This document shows positions 24,412-34,264 of a stretch of 64,000 nucleotides of DNA, in pieces. The stretch covers positions 62,001-126,000 of the forward strand of contig CAWBGJ010000003.1 in assembly GCA_963788325.1 (NCBI GenBank). Direction: 5' to 3'. The translations under genes were made by a program, and so were the position numbers. Numbering within the stretch: the stretch's first letter is position 1; the number at the start of each line of letters is the position of its first letter. Under the pieces are notes generated by a model. It had not been told where the DNA came from and made no database searches. It saw only the letters and a list, made by a program, of their open reading frames with translations. Origin of the DNA: Prado023 sp963788325 (GTDB lineage Bacteria; Actinomycetota; Actinomycetes; S36-B12; CAIYMF01).

Positions 24412-25808
24412 TTGCCTCATGTCAAGTTGATCGCGAAGGGTGAGCGCGTGCCTCACGTGTTTTGATCGCGAACTGGGGGCGTCAGGCTTGGGCTCGGGTG
24501 GTGGTTCGGTCGCGTGCGGAGTCCAGCAGCCGGTTCTGGATGGTGTTGATCTTGCGGGTGATGGCGGCGGGGTTCAGGTCGTGGTGGGCGGCGGCGAGTT
24601 GTTGGGCCTTCGGGCCTGTGAGCGTGCCGCTGGCTAGGAGTCGGGCGTAGGGGGTGGCTGGTTGGTCGTAGATCCGCTTCTTGCGCCCGGTGCTGGTTTC
24701 GGTCCAGCCGATGGCCTTGACGCAGGGCAGCAGGTCGTTCTTGCGGGCCATGACCTGGGTCCAGAGCAGGTTCAGGTCCTCGAGTTCGGCGGGGGTCTCG
24801 TAGCGGTATCGGAAGGCGTGTCTGCGTACCCAGTCGCCGTTTCGTTGCTCGACGTGGGCGTTGTCGTTGTGTTCGTAGGGTCTGGATCGGGTGATCGTGG
24901 GGATGTCGTGGTCATCGCACCAGGCGAGCATGCCCCAGTTCAGGAACTCGCTGCCGTTGTAGGAAATCGACTCCCGCGAGGGGGATCGGGTAGGTGGCCA
25001 GGATGTGGTCCATGCCGGTTTTCATGTGCACGAATGCCTTGTTGCGCACGGTCCGGGTCACGCCCCAGCCGAGGTGGGGGTCTGTCGCGTTGATGGTGAC
25101 CAGGTAGTCGCCATCGTTGCGGTGCCCGCAGTGCGCGACGGTGTCGATCTCCAGATAGCCCGGTGTGGCGGGGAATCCGTCCATCGCGGTCCGCAGCGGG
25201 ATCGAGGCGCGCAGGATCAGCCCTGGGCGGGTCGTGGACTTCGCCGCCGGGTAGCGGGCGGCCTTGATCGGGGCCAGGTATCGATCGATCGTGGCCGGTG
25301 ACATTGCCTGCACCTCGGCCAGGACCTTGTCGTTGATCCGGTGCGCGACCTTGCCCAACTCATGGAATCGGAGCAGGCGTTCCAGGGTGTCTTCCATGAC
25401 CGGGGCCAGGTACTTGCCGCACGGCTCACCGCTGAGGGTCCACACCTGTTCCAGGACCTTCAACGCGTCATAGGAGTACTTCCGCGGGCGCGGCTTGCGT
25501 GGCTGGCCGGCTCGCCCCTTGCGGACCAGTGCTTGGCGGATCGCGCGGCGGGCGTTCACCCGTGACCAGCCCGTCGCTGCGCACAACTCGTCGAGAATCA
25601 CCCCCTTGGCCTTCTTGCTCGCCCGCTGGTACTCACGTGCGTACGCCTTGGTCAGTTCCCGTCTGGTGGCCATCGACAAGCTCCCTCACGACCCGAGAGC
25701 GAACCACCAGACCCACCCCTACCTGCCCACCGCGACACGCACACACGTTTCGCGATCACAGACATCTGAGGCAAGCGCTCCAGTTCGCGATCATCTTTCG
25801 TGAGTCAA
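24412..25808 (-). mobile_element. Insertion sequence with long duplicated-box terminal inverted repeats
   Basis: A 1,397-base element bounded by imperfect inverted repeats of about 60 bases. Each end contains two copies of a TTGCCTCA-like box and two copies of TTGATCGCGAA. Left: 24412-24419, 24427-24437, 24449-24455, 24462-24472. Right, on the minus strand: 25801-25808, 25784-25793, 25767-25774, 25749-25758. A GTC flanks both sides (24409-24411 and 25809-25811) as a possible 3-bp target duplication. The element encodes one DDE (rve-type) transposase, which is disrupted. The family was not named with confidence; the protein resembles ISNCY/IS481-like integrase-core transposases. Confidence 0.8.
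24482..25673 (-). pseudogene. rve-type DDE transposase, frameshifted and with altered catalytic motif
   Basis: About 397 codons in two frames. The first part (from ATG 25673) carries a helix-turn-helix region (ATGWSRVNARRAIRQAL) and the start of the integrase core with the first catalytic Asp in YLEIDTVAHCG. After a shift near 24970 the frame continues with YNGSEFLNWGMLAW, then TITRSRPYEHNDNAHVEQRN, where the third acidic residue is the Glu of HVEQRN. The second catalytic position, normally Asp in DNGSEF, reads Tyr here. With a frameshift and a lost Asp the enzyme should be inactive, unless both changes are sequencing errors, which cluster elsewhere in this window too. Confidence 0.85.
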
Positions 25809-25955
25809 GTCGACGTTTGGCGCTGCGGGTGCCGGGGCAGGTAACCTTGGCGTCCGGCACTTCGCCGGCTTCGTTGAGCAACGTTTCCCCCGTTGGCCCT
25901 GTGGCGGTCATCCAGACGCGTTGAAGACGACACGTCACTGGAAGCAGGAAACACC

Positions 25956-27650
25956 ATGGTTGCCCATACCCCTCCTTCGCGCGCGCCCCGATCCGGGCCG
26001 CACGGCAAGTCGACCCGACCGGCGAAGGGTGCCCCCGCTGGCAGCTGGAAGGCCGCGAAGTCGACCAGCCCCCGCAAGGGCGCCCCCGCGGGCGGCACGT
26101 CCTCGAACCGATCCCAGCCGACCACCTGGAAGGTCAGCACCCGCACCGCGAAGGCCCCGCAGGGGCAGTGGCGCACTCGCGATGATCGCGCCCCGCGGCG
26201 CGACTGGAACGAGAGCTCCGAGCGGTCCGACCGTGCCCCCCGGGCCCGGACGGAGCGCCCCGAGCGGACCGAATGGACAGAGCGTCCCGAGCGGACCGAG
26301 CGTCGCGACGCGCAGCCGAGCAGTACCGCTTCCGACCGCCCGAACGGGACCGACCGCTCGAACCGCACCGACCGGTTCGCGCGCGGCAACCGCCCGGGCG
26401 GCAACCGACCGGGCGGCAAGGGCCGCTTCGACCGGGGCCCGCGACAGGACCGCCGCGACCGTCCCGAGCGCCCCGCGCGTGCCCCGCAGGTGCCGGCGCT
26501 CACCGGGCCCAACGCGTTCGTCGACCTCGGGGTCCCGACCCAGCTCGCGGCCGTCCTGGCCAGCCAGTCGATCACCGAGCCGACGGCCATCCAGGCACTG
26601 ACGATTCCCGCTGCCCTCACCGGCCGTGACGTCCTGGGCCGGGGGCGGACCGGCTCGGGCAAGACGCTGTCCTTCGGGCTGCCGATGATCACCATCCTCG
26701 GTGGGCCGCGTCAGCTCAAGCGTCAGCCGCGTGGCCTGATCCTTGCCCCGACCCGCGAGCTCGCGATGCAGGTGCTCGACGCGCTCACCCCGCTGGCTGC
26801 CACGATGGGCATGCGCACGCAGCTGATCATCGGTGGCTCCTCGTACGACCGCCAGATCCGTGGCCTGGAGCGCGCCGACATCGTCGTGGCCACCCCCGGG
26901 CGCCTGGTGGACCTGGCCGACCGAGGGTCGGTGGACCTCAGTGCGGTCAAGGTCGTCGTCCTCGACGAGGCCGATCACATGGCCGATCTGGGTTTCATGC
27001 CCGAGATCGAGGCGATCATGGACCGCCTGCCCACCGACGTCCAGGGCCTGCTGTTCTCCGCGACCCTGGATCACGACGTCGATCGGCTCGTGCGCACCCA
27101 CCTGCACGATCCGCTCGTGCACAGCGCCGACCCTGCGACGGCCACCGTGGGCACGATGGAGCACCACATGGTGCTCGTGCACCCCAAGGACAAGGACGCC
27201 GTCACCGCGAACATCGCTCTGCGCCGTGGGCGCACAGTGGCGTTCGTCCGCACGCAGATGGGCGCCGACCGGCTCGCCGGTCAGCTCGAGGACCAGGGCG
27301 TGCGGACCGCAGCCCTGCACGGCGGGATGAAGCAGGGCATGCGTACGCGCACCCTCGAGGACTTCCGCCGCGGCCGGATCGACGTCCTGGTGGCCACCGA
27401 TGTGGCGGCCCGCGGCCTGCACGTGGACGACATCGACCTCGTCCTGCACGTGGACCCGCCGCACGGGCCCAAGGAGTACCTGCACCGCTCCGGGCGCACC
27501 GCGCGCGCGGGCGCCTCGGGCACGGTGATCTCCCTGGCCACGACGCGCCAGCAGCGCTCGGTCACTGCGATCACGGCCAAGGCGGGCGTGACCCCGGCGA
27601 TCCTGCGGGCCCGTCCTGGCGACCAGGCCCTGCAGGCTCTCATCAGCTGA
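25956..27650 (+). CDS. DEAD-box ATP-dependent RNA helicase
   Basis: A 564-residue RNA helicase. Residues 1-190 are a basic, low-complexity extension rich in Arg, Ser, Thr and Pro (ERPERTEWTERPERTER, NRPGGNRPGGKG), likely an RNA-binding tail. The core follows: Q motif FVDLGVPTQL...SITEPTAIQ, motif I GRTGSGKT (with Arg before Thr where Ala is usual), PTRELAMQ, TPGRLVD, the DEAD box VLDEADHMADLGF, SAT, then ATDVAARGLHVDDIDLV and HRSGRTARAG. Such proteins unwind RNA in ribosome assembly and decay. The leader is long: -10 TAACCT at 25842-25847 and AGGAA just before the ATG, as is common for RhlE/DeaD genes. The IS ends 34 bases upstream of the -10. Confidence 0.92.
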   Translation: MVAHTPPSRAPRSGPHGKSTRPAKGAPAGSWKAAKSTSPRKGAPAGGTSSNRSQPTTWKVSTRTAKAPQGQWRTRDDRAPRRDWNESSERSDRAPRARTERPERTEWTERPERTERRDAQPSSTASDRPNGTDRSNRTDRFARGNRPGGNRPGGKGRFDRGPRQDRRDRPERPARAPQVPALTGPNAFVDLGVPTQLAAVLASQSITEPTAIQALTIPAALTGRDVLGRGRTGSGKTLSFGLPMITILGGPRQLKRQPRGLILAPTRELAMQVLDALTPLAATMGMRTQLIIGGSSYDRQIRGLERADIVVATPGRLVDLADRGSVDLSAVKVVVLDEADHMADLGFMPEIEAIMDRLPTDVQGLLFSATLDHDVDRLVRTHLHDPLVHSADPATATVGTMEHHMVLVHPKDKDAVTANIALRRGRTVAFVRTQMGADRLAGQLEDQGVRTAALHGGMKQGMRTRTLEDFRRGRIDVLVATDVAARGLHVDDIDLVLHVDPPHGPKEYLHRSGRTARAGASGTVISLATTRQQRSVTAITAKAGVTPAILRARPGDQALQALIS

Positions 27651-27683
27651 CTCGCTGACCTGGCCAACCGCTGACCGGCTGGC

Positions 27684-27705
27684 CTGCGGACCTGCTGATC
27701 CGCAG
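27684..27705 (+). terminator. Stem-loop after the helicase gene
   Basis: CTGCGGA (27684-27690) and TCCGCAG (27699-27705) form a 7-base perfect stem with an 8-base loop, 34 bases after the stop codon. It is the only clear hairpin in this intergenic region, so it is a candidate terminator. Confidence 0.5.
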
Positions 27706-27737
27706 ACCCCCGGCCCGGAGATGGCATGATGCCCGTC

Positions 27738-28558
27738 GTGGCAGACACGGGCTTCACCTGGAACGCCGTCCTCGTCGACGGCAACTGGATCCATTACCGG
27801 GCCGGGGGCCGGTCGACGCGCCCCCGATGATCCATGTGCACGGCTTCGCCATCTCCGGCAGCTACCTGATGCCCACCGCGGAGCTGCTCACCGACGAGTT
27901 CCGCGTCTACGTCCCGGACCTGCCCGGGTTCGGGCGCAGCCCCAAGCCGGCCAAGCAGCTGAGCATCGAGGAGCTCGGGCGGGCACTGAACCACTTCATG
28001 GACGCGCTGGGCATCGAGCAGGCCGTCGTGGTGGGCAACTCGCTGGGCTGCGCCATCATGACCGAACTCATCGACGAGGCCCCGGAGAAGGTGTCCCAGG
28101 GGGTGATGGTGGGACTGGCCGGTGGGCAGCACAACCTGCCCCTGCCCAAGGGCCTGGCGCAGATGGCCCGCGACGGCCTCGTCGAGCCGCCCTCGCTGTT
28201 GACCGTGGCTGGCCCGGACTACCTCCGGTTCGGGGTGATCCGCGCCATGCAGCTGTTCATCTGGATGACGAAGTTCCCCGCCGCCGAGCGGTTCCTGTCG
28301 ATGCCGGTGCCCGTCCTTGCCGTCATCGGCAGCGAGGACCCGCTGCGCCCGCCGTGGCGGCGGATCTCGGCCATGATGGCCCAGCTGCCCCCCGGCCTGA
28401 CGATCGTGCTGTTCCAGGGTGCGGCACACGCCATCAACTTCACCCATCCCCAGGAGCTCGCGCACTGCATCCGCCAGTACGTCAACGGTGAACCGATCCG
28501 GATGGACGCAGGGAACCCGAGCGGAGTGCCCGTGCTGCAACTGCAGCGCCCCGTCTGA
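27738..28558 (+). CDS. Alpha/beta hydrolase, frameshifted near the start
   Basis: A serine alpha/beta hydrolase of about 273 residues. The oxyanion strand is MIHVHGFAISG, the nucleophile elbow GNSLGC, the acid probably Asp in VIGSEDPL, and the histidine in GAAHAINF. The expected protein starts at GTG 27738 (VADTGFTWNAVLVDGNWIHYRAGG), 7 bases after -10 CATGAT (27725-27730). A run of five G at 27804-27808 is one base short of keeping the frame into PVDAPPMIHVHG, a homopolymer error typical of sequencing. The intact downstream frame begins at ATG 27827. The substrate is unknown. Confidence 0.82.
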
Positions 28559-28661
28559 GCGACCGTTCGCAGCGCCCGGATTGGGTCCCAGTTGTATCGC
28601 AATGAGGTGATTCGCGGCCTCTGTGGTCAGCTCGGGGCCCCGGTGGGGGTTGAATAGGCCC

Positions 28662-29342
<681 letters not shown>

Positions 29343-29345
29343 CCC

Positions 29346-30686
29346 ATGCGCTTCGGCCTGCGTACCCGGGTGGCACTGGTCTTCGCCGTGCTGTCGGGGA
29401 TCGTGGCCGTGCTCGTGGCCAGCGGGATCTACCTGGTGAGCCGCACCTACCTGACCAACCAGCGGCAGTCCTCGGGCCTGGCCCGGGCCCTGTCCGATGC
29501 GCGCTCGGTCGATGCCGCCATCGCCGGTGGTCAGCTGCCCGGTGACGCGATCAACCAGTTGCCGGTCGTCGCCGCCTCCCAGGCGTTGATCCGGGTGGGT
29601 ACGGAGTGGTACTCCCGCGGCGCGGTGGTCAGGCCCTCGGACATCCCCGACTCGCTGATCGACCTCACCCTGACCGAGGGTGGCGCCCAGCAGACGTTCG
29701 AGATCGGTGACGAGTACTACTTCGGGGTCGGGGTGTACACCCGCTCCGGGGTCTACGTCGAGCTCTTCCCGCTCTCGGACCTGCTCGAGACGCTGCGCAA
29801 CGCCGCCCTGCTGCTGGTCCTGCTGGCCCTGATCGCCTTCATGGCAGGGGGGGCCATCGGGCGCATCGTGGGCAACGGGCTGATGCGCCCGTTGCAGCGG
29901 ATGGGGGCCGGTGCTGGCCAGCTCGCCGCCGGGGACCTCAGCGTCAGGCTGCCCGCCACTGGCGACCCGGACCTCGACCCGCTGTCGGACTCCTTCAACG
30001 AGATGGCCGTGGCCGTCGCCTCGAGGATCGAGCGCGAGCGGCGGTTCGTGGCCAACGTGAGCCACGAGCTGCGCTCACCGCTGACCACGGTCGTGGCCAC
30101 CGCCGAACTGCTCGAGGAGCACCACGACTCGTTCGCTCCCCGCGAGGCGCGGTTGGTCACCAGCCTGGCCACCCAGGCACGCCGGCTCTCGCGGATCCTG
30201 CTGGACCTGCTCGACATCTCGAGTGTCACCGCCACCGCTCCGGTGCAGAGCTACGCCACCGATGTCGCGGCCCTGATCGAGGGGATCCTCGAGGGACGCA
30301 ACCTCGAGACCGACCTGCTGCACGGTGACCGGCCGACGGTGCTGACTGATGCCCGTCGGGTTGAGCGGGTGGTGGCCAACCTGATCGACAACGCCACCCG
30401 CCATGGCGACGGGGTGCGCCAGATCCTCGTGGTCTCCGGTGGTGGGCGGGTGCGGATCCACGTCGATGACGCCGGCGAGGGCGTGGAGCCCGAGGAGGTG
30501 GACCGGTTGTTCGAGCCGTTCGCCCGCGGAGCCCATGTGGGGGAGCGGCGCATCGAGGGGGCTGGCCTGGGCCTGGCGATCGTGCGTGATCAGGCTGCGG
30601 CCATCGGCGGGCGGATCCTGGTGGCCACCTCGCCTTTCGGGGGTGCCCGCTTCACCCTCGACCTTCCTGTGGGGGTGATCCCGTGA
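29346..30686 (+). CDS. Two-component sensor histidine kinase
   Basis: A 446-residue membrane kinase. TM1 (about 8-30) and TM2 (about 155-178) bound an extracytoplasmic sensor of some 120 residues with no named domain. A HAMP linker follows, then the dimerisation helix with the phospho-His in VANVSHELRSPLTT (near residue 240) and an ATPase domain with N box NLIDNATRHGD, G1 DDAGEGVEP and G2 EGAGLGLAI. It should phosphorylate the regulator encoded 3 bases upstream. The stop overlaps the GTG of the lipoprotein gene by 4 bases, so the three genes form one operon. Confidence 0.92.
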   Translation: MRFGLRTRVALVFAVLSGIVAVLVASGIYLVSRTYLTNQRQSSGLARALSDARSVDAAIAGGQLPGDAINQLPVVAASQALIRVGTEWYSRGAVVRPSDIPDSLIDLTLTEGGAQQTFEIGDEYYFGVGVYTRSGVYVELFPLSDLLETLRNAALLLVLLALIAFMAGGAIGRIVGNGLMRPLQRMGAGAGQLAAGDLSVRLPATGDPDLDPLSDSFNEMAVAVASRIERERRFVANVSHELRSPLTTVVATAELLEEHHDSFAPREARLVTSLATQARRLSRILLDLLDISSVTATAPVQSYATDVAALIEGILEGRNLETDLLHGDRPTVLTDARRVERVVANLIDNATRHGDGVRQILVVSGGGRVRIHVDDAGEGVEPEEVDRLFEPFARGAHVGERRIEGAGLGLAIVRDQAAAIGGRILVATSPFGGARFTLDLPVGVIP

Positions 30687-31339
30687 GCGGAACCTGGTGG
30701 CGGGGACGGGGGAGCAGGCGTCCCGGGACGGCTCGCACGGACATGCGGGGGCGGTTCGGGCACGCGGGGCGGATGCGGCGTGCGGCAGTGGCCGTCTCAA
30801 CGGCCGTCCTGCTGGCCGGGACGGCCGGGTGCGGCGTCTCCGTGCAGGACGAGGCACAGCCCCTGCCCAGCGGTGCGCTGCCGCAGATCGCCAGCACGCC
30901 CAGTGCCACCCCGACGGCCCAGGAGACGGAGATCTACTTCGTCTCCGGCCGCCAGCTCGATCCGGTCGCGGAGGCCATCGGCGACCGGACAGCGAAGGGC
31001 GTGATGGATGCACTGGGGGCCGGTCCGCCGGTGGATCGGCAGGCCGACCTGCGTACGCTCCTGCTCGATCCCCTGACCGGTGCCCCGCTGCTGACGATCA
31101 CCGCGCAGACTCCCGCCGGACAGCTCGTCGTGGCACGCTCCGACGCGTTCACCGCACTTCCTGCCAACGACCAGATCCTGCTCATCGGCCAGGTCGTGCT
31201 CAGCATGGCCGAGGTGGGGATCTTCAGCGTCCTGCTCACGGACTCGGCCGGCACCCCGGTACCTGTCGTGCTGCCCGACGGTCGGGTCGTCGAAGGGCCT
31301 GCGGTGCCGGCGGAGTACGAGTCGCTCATCCTGGAGTGA
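30683..31339 (+). CDS. GerMN-domain-like lipoprotein
   Basis: A lipoprotein of 218 residues if started at GTG 30683 (4-base overlap with the kinase), or 188 if started at ATG 30773, where a signal peptide MRRAAVAVSTAVLLAG leads directly into the lipidated Cys of TAGC. The mature part, from ETEIYFVSGRQLDPV to GRVVEGPAVPAEYESLI, follows the GerMN pattern (short YFV strand, a helix with GP loop, QVVLSMAEVG). GerMN domains occur in spore germination GerM and in LpqB, a lipoprotein that works with the MtrAB two-component system. A role in modulating the kinase encoded beside it is therefore likely but inferred. Confidence 0.75.
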   Translation: MSGTWWRGRGSRRPGTARTDMRGRFGHAGRMRRAAVAVSTAVLLAGTAGCGVSVQDEAQPLPSGALPQIASTPSATPTAQETEIYFVSGRQLDPVAEAIGDRTAKGVMDALGAGPPVDRQADLRTLLLDPLTGAPLLTITAQTPAGQLVVARSDAFTALPANDQILLIGQVVLSMAEVGIFSVLLTDSAGTPVPVVLPDGRVVEGPAVPAEYESLILE

Positions 31340-31376
31340 CTGGCCCAGCCGGTGCGCGCGCTGCCGATCGCCTGGC

Positions 31377-32804
31377 TCAGCGTGCGCTGACCCGCATGAG
31401 CGCCGGGCGGTCCGGACGGATCGTGACCAGGGGCAGGGCGCGGACCGGTGGCCCCGTGGGTGCCAGGCGCACCGCCCGGCTCAGCACCGCCAGGGCCAGG
31501 ACGGCTTCGGCGTAGGCGAAGTCCCGGCCGATGCACATCCGCGGACCGGCGCCGAACGGCAGGTACGCGTGGCGCGGCCGGGCGGGGCGGTCGTCGTGGG
31601 CTAGGAACCGCTGCGGGTCGAACCGGTCGGGATCAGTCCACGCGTCGGGATGCCGATGCACGATCCAGGGGCTGATGATCACCAGCGAGCCTGACGGCAC
31701 GTGCGCACCGCCGAGCAGCAGGTCCGCGGAGGTCTTGCGGGTGATCAGCCATGCTGGCGGGTGCAGCCGCATCGCCTCGTCGATCACAGCTCGGGCGACG
31801 TGCAGCTCGGCGAGCTGCGCCATCGGGGTGGTTTTCGTGGACGTCGTTGCGGTGGTCGCCGAGTGTCCGCCGCCGCGTTCGCCGAGCACCGCCACGGCCT
31901 CGTCCGCCACCCGGTCGGCCACCTCCGGATGCTCGGCCAGGAGGATCAGGGCCCAAGTCAGTGCCGAGGCCACCGTCTCGTGCCCGGCTACGAGGAACGT
32001 CACGATCTCGTCGCGCACCGCCCGGGGTTCCAGCGACGAGGCGAGGAGCAGGTCGAGCATGTCCGGCGGGTCACACGGCCCGGCCGCCCGGCGCGCAGCC
32101 AGGATGTCGGCCACCGCGGCGTCGAGCTCGGCCAGTGACTGGGCCATACGGCGGTTGCCCGGGGTGGGGATCCAACCCGGTGCGCGCAGCGGCATTCGTG
32201 CCATCGACACGACCTCGCCCAGGGCGGTGAGCGTCGCCTCCCCGAGCCGATGGGCCACCGGACCAAGCGCGTGGCCGAACAGCGACTCGCCGACCACCTC
32301 CAGGGCCAGGGTCATCACCTGGGCGTCGATGTCCACCACGCCGCCCTCGCCGACGGCCAGGAGCCGGGCTGCGGTCCGGGTGGCCGCCCGGTCGGTGTGG
32401 GCCGCCACCGCTGGGAGGGCATCGGGGTGGAAGGCCGGCTGCAGGATGCGCCGGTGCTCGCGCCAGACGGGGTTGTCGCTGGTGAGCAGGCCCAGGCCGG
32501 TCACCTTGGACAGGGCCCGGTACTGCAGCGTGTCCTTGCTCACGTCGCGGGCCCGTCCGACCAGTACCTGGCGCACGTCGTCGGGATGGCAGATCAGGTA
32601 GGTCGGCGGAGCGGGGATCGGGAACTGCACCACGTCCCCATGCGTCTGCCAGGTCTGGGCCAGGAACGCCAGCGGGTCCGCACCGATGGCCCGCATGGCG
32701 TGCAGCATGTCCCCACCGCTGGGGCCCGGCGCAGTGGCCGGGGTCCGTCCGTGCCGGGTGGTGGACTCGTTCGGGTCAGCGACCCGTGGTGACGTAGTCG
32801 ACAA
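31377..32804 (-). CDS. Cytochrome P450
   Basis: A 475-residue soluble P450 monooxygenase. The I-helix oxygen-activation motif is AGHET (273-277), the K-helix ExxR is EAMR (343-346), and the haem loop is FGAGPRMCIGRD with the thiolate Cys424. A proline-rich APGPSGG precedes the first helices, and a Thr-rich low-complexity insertion lies at about 311-328. The redox partner and substrate are unknown, and no ferredoxin gene is adjacent. The start is uncertain: TTG 32804 keeps the whole N-terminus and overlaps the 3' end of the CBS gene by 29 bases; no better in-frame start lies before APGP. Confidence 0.9.
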   Translation of the reverse strand: MSTTSPRVADPNESTTRHGRTPATAPGPSGGDMLHAMRAIGADPLAFLAQTWQTHGDVVQFPIPAPPTYLICHPDDVRQVLVGRARDVSKDTLQYRALSKVTGLGLLTSDNPVWREHRRILQPAFHPDALPAVAAHTDRAATRTAARLLAVGEGGVVDIDAQVMTLALEVVGESLFGHALGPVAHRLGEATLTALGEVVSMARMPLRAPGWIPTPGNRRMAQSLAELDAAVADILAARRAAGPCDPPDMLDLLLASSLEPRAVRDEIVTFLVAGHETVASALTWALILLAEHPEVADRVADEAVAVLGERGGGHSATTATTSTKTTPMAQLAELHVARAVIDEAMRLHPPAWLITRKTSADLLLGGAHVPSGSLVIISPWIVHRHPDAWTDPDRFDPQRFLAHDDRPARPRHAYLPFGAGPRMCIGRDFAYAEAVLALAVLSRAVRLAPTGPPVRALPLVTIRPDRPALMRVSAR

Positions 32805-33240
32805 GGGCCGAGCGCTCCCACTCCAGGTGCGAGATCCGGGCGGCGACGATGTCCCCGATGCTCACGATGCCGACAAGCGCGTCCTCCTCGAGCACGGGGA
32901 CGTGCCGGATCCGGCTCGCGGTCATCAGCGTCATGACCTCGTCGATGGACGTGCTGGGCAGGCAGGTGGTCACCTGGCTGGTCATGATCTCGGCGACCTG
33001 GACCTTGTCGAGGTGGATCAGCCGCGACTCCCGGAACGAGGGCACGCCGCCGTCGCTGCGCAGGGCGCGGACGATGTCACGCTCGGAGACGATCCCGTCG
33101 ATGTGGGTGCCGTCGGCCGACACCACCATGGCGCCGATGCGGTGCTCGGCCAGCGCGTCCACCAACTCGGTCAGGCTGGCGGTCGGGGCGATGGTGGCCA
33201 CCACCGAACCCTTGGCCTGCAGCACGTTCTTGATCGTCAT
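32776..33240 (-). CDS. CBS-domain pair protein
   Basis: A 154-residue protein made of two CBS motifs (about 10-65 and 78-135), with IGAMVVSADGTHIDGIVSERDIVRA and RIRHVPVLEEDALVGIVSIGDIV. Stand-alone CBS pairs bind adenosine nucleotides such as AMP or ATP and act as energy sensors. The ATG 33240 was chosen because GGGAGGT lies just upstream on the minus strand. Its target is not evident; it overlaps the P450 gene, which suggests cotranscription. Confidence 0.88.
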   Translation of the reverse strand: MTIKNVLQAKGSVVATIAPTASLTELVDALAEHRIGAMVVSADGTHIDGIVSERDIVRALRSDGGVPSFRESRLIHLDKVQVAEIMTSQVTTCLPSTSIDEVMTLMTASRIRHVPVLEEDALVGIVSIGDIVAARISHLEWERSALVDYVTTGR

Positions 33241-33379
33241 GGCTACCTCCCGGGCGGCTCGTCGCGGCGATGCGATCACCGTAGTGGACGCCGCCACCCG
33301 GTGAGAAGCAGGTGCCCCAGTGCGCAGCGTCGCAGTCCTGTCGCGCCGGAGGGCTGTGGTGCGGGTCTACAGTCGCGGC

Positions 33380-34264
33380 GTGCACCTGCCCATCCCCGCT
33401 GCCGAGGTGCGCATCGACGCCGCGCTGGTGCGCCGCCTGCTGCGCGCTCAGCACCCGGATCTGGCGGGCCGGCCGCTGCGCCGGATCGGCCACGGGTGGG
33501 ACAACGCGAACTACCGGGTGGGCAGTGACCTGGTGGTCCGGATCCCACGCCGGGCCCTGGCAGCCACGCTGATCGACACGGAGGTGCGCTGGCTGCCGGG
33601 ACTGTCTGCGGTCCTGCCGCTGCCCGTGCCGACGCCCGTTCGGACCGGAGTACCGAGCGCGGCGTACCCGTGGCCCTGGTCGATCGCCCAGTACGTCCCC
33701 GGTCGCCCCATCGGCGCCGGGGCGCTGACCGGTCGCGCGGGGCTCGTGGCAGCCGACGCGCTGGCCGGATTCCTGTCCGCGCTGCATGTCCCGGCACCCG
33801 CGGACGCCCCCGTCAACCCGTTCCGAGGCGTCCCGCTGGCCGATCGCGCTGAGTCCTACGCGGCTCGGCTGCCTGCGGCGCCCGCCGCGCTGCGGGCCGG
33901 ACTCGACACCGCCTGGCGGGAGGCCCTTGAGGCACGCCGCCCAGCAGGCCCGGACACCTGGGTGCACGGGGACCTGCATGGGCTCAATGTGCTGGCCGCG
34001 CGCGGGCGCCTCACTGGGGTCATCGACTTCGGGGACCTCTGCGCCGGCGATCGCGCGACCGACCTGGCAGCCGGCTGGTTCCTGCTCGACCACCCTGCGC
34101 GGGAGCGCCTGCGCGTGGGGCTCGAGGTGGAGGACGCCACCTGGGCGCGTGGGCAGGGGTGGGCGGTGCTGCTCGGCCTGATGTTCGCGACGCACAGCGC
34201 CCAGGCACCGATCAACGCGGCCATCGGGTCACGCGTGCTGGCTGAGGTCGTTGCTGGCCGCTAG
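33380..34264 (+). CDS. Aminoglycoside phosphotransferase-family (APH) small-molecule kinase
   Basis: A 294-residue protein of the APH/choline kinase fold. The nucleotide loop is near RIGHGWDNANYRVG, the Brenner catalytic motif is VHGDLHGLNVL (catalytic Asp) and the metal-binding motif is VIDFGDLCAGDRATDLA. The family phosphorylates small hydroxyl compounds; most chromosomal members are not antibiotic resistance genes, so the substrate is open. GTG 33380 follows -10 TACAGT (33368-33373) by 6 bases. The last 4 bases overlap the convergent hisN stop. Confidence 0.85.
   Translation: MHLPIPAAEVRIDAALVRRLLRAQHPDLAGRPLRRIGHGWDNANYRVGSDLVVRIPRRALAATLIDTEVRWLPGLSAVLPLPVPTPVRTGVPSAAYPWPWSIAQYVPGRPIGAGALTGRAGLVAADALAGFLSALHVPAPADAPVNPFRGVPLADRAESYAARLPAAPAALRAGLDTAWREALEARRPAGPDTWVHGDLHGLNVLAARGRLTGVIDFGDLCAGDRATDLAAGWFLLDHPARERLRVGLEVEDATWARGQGWAVLLGLMFATHSAQAPINAAIGSRVLAEVVAGR

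Noticed and set aside
24412..25808. Composite transposon carrying cargo genes
   Set aside because: The only gene between the inverted repeats is the transposase.
33380..34264. Antibiotic-resistance aminoglycoside kinase
   Set aside because: Brenner and metal motifs place it in the broad APH fold, but nothing points to a resistance clade; metabolic kinases dominate this family.
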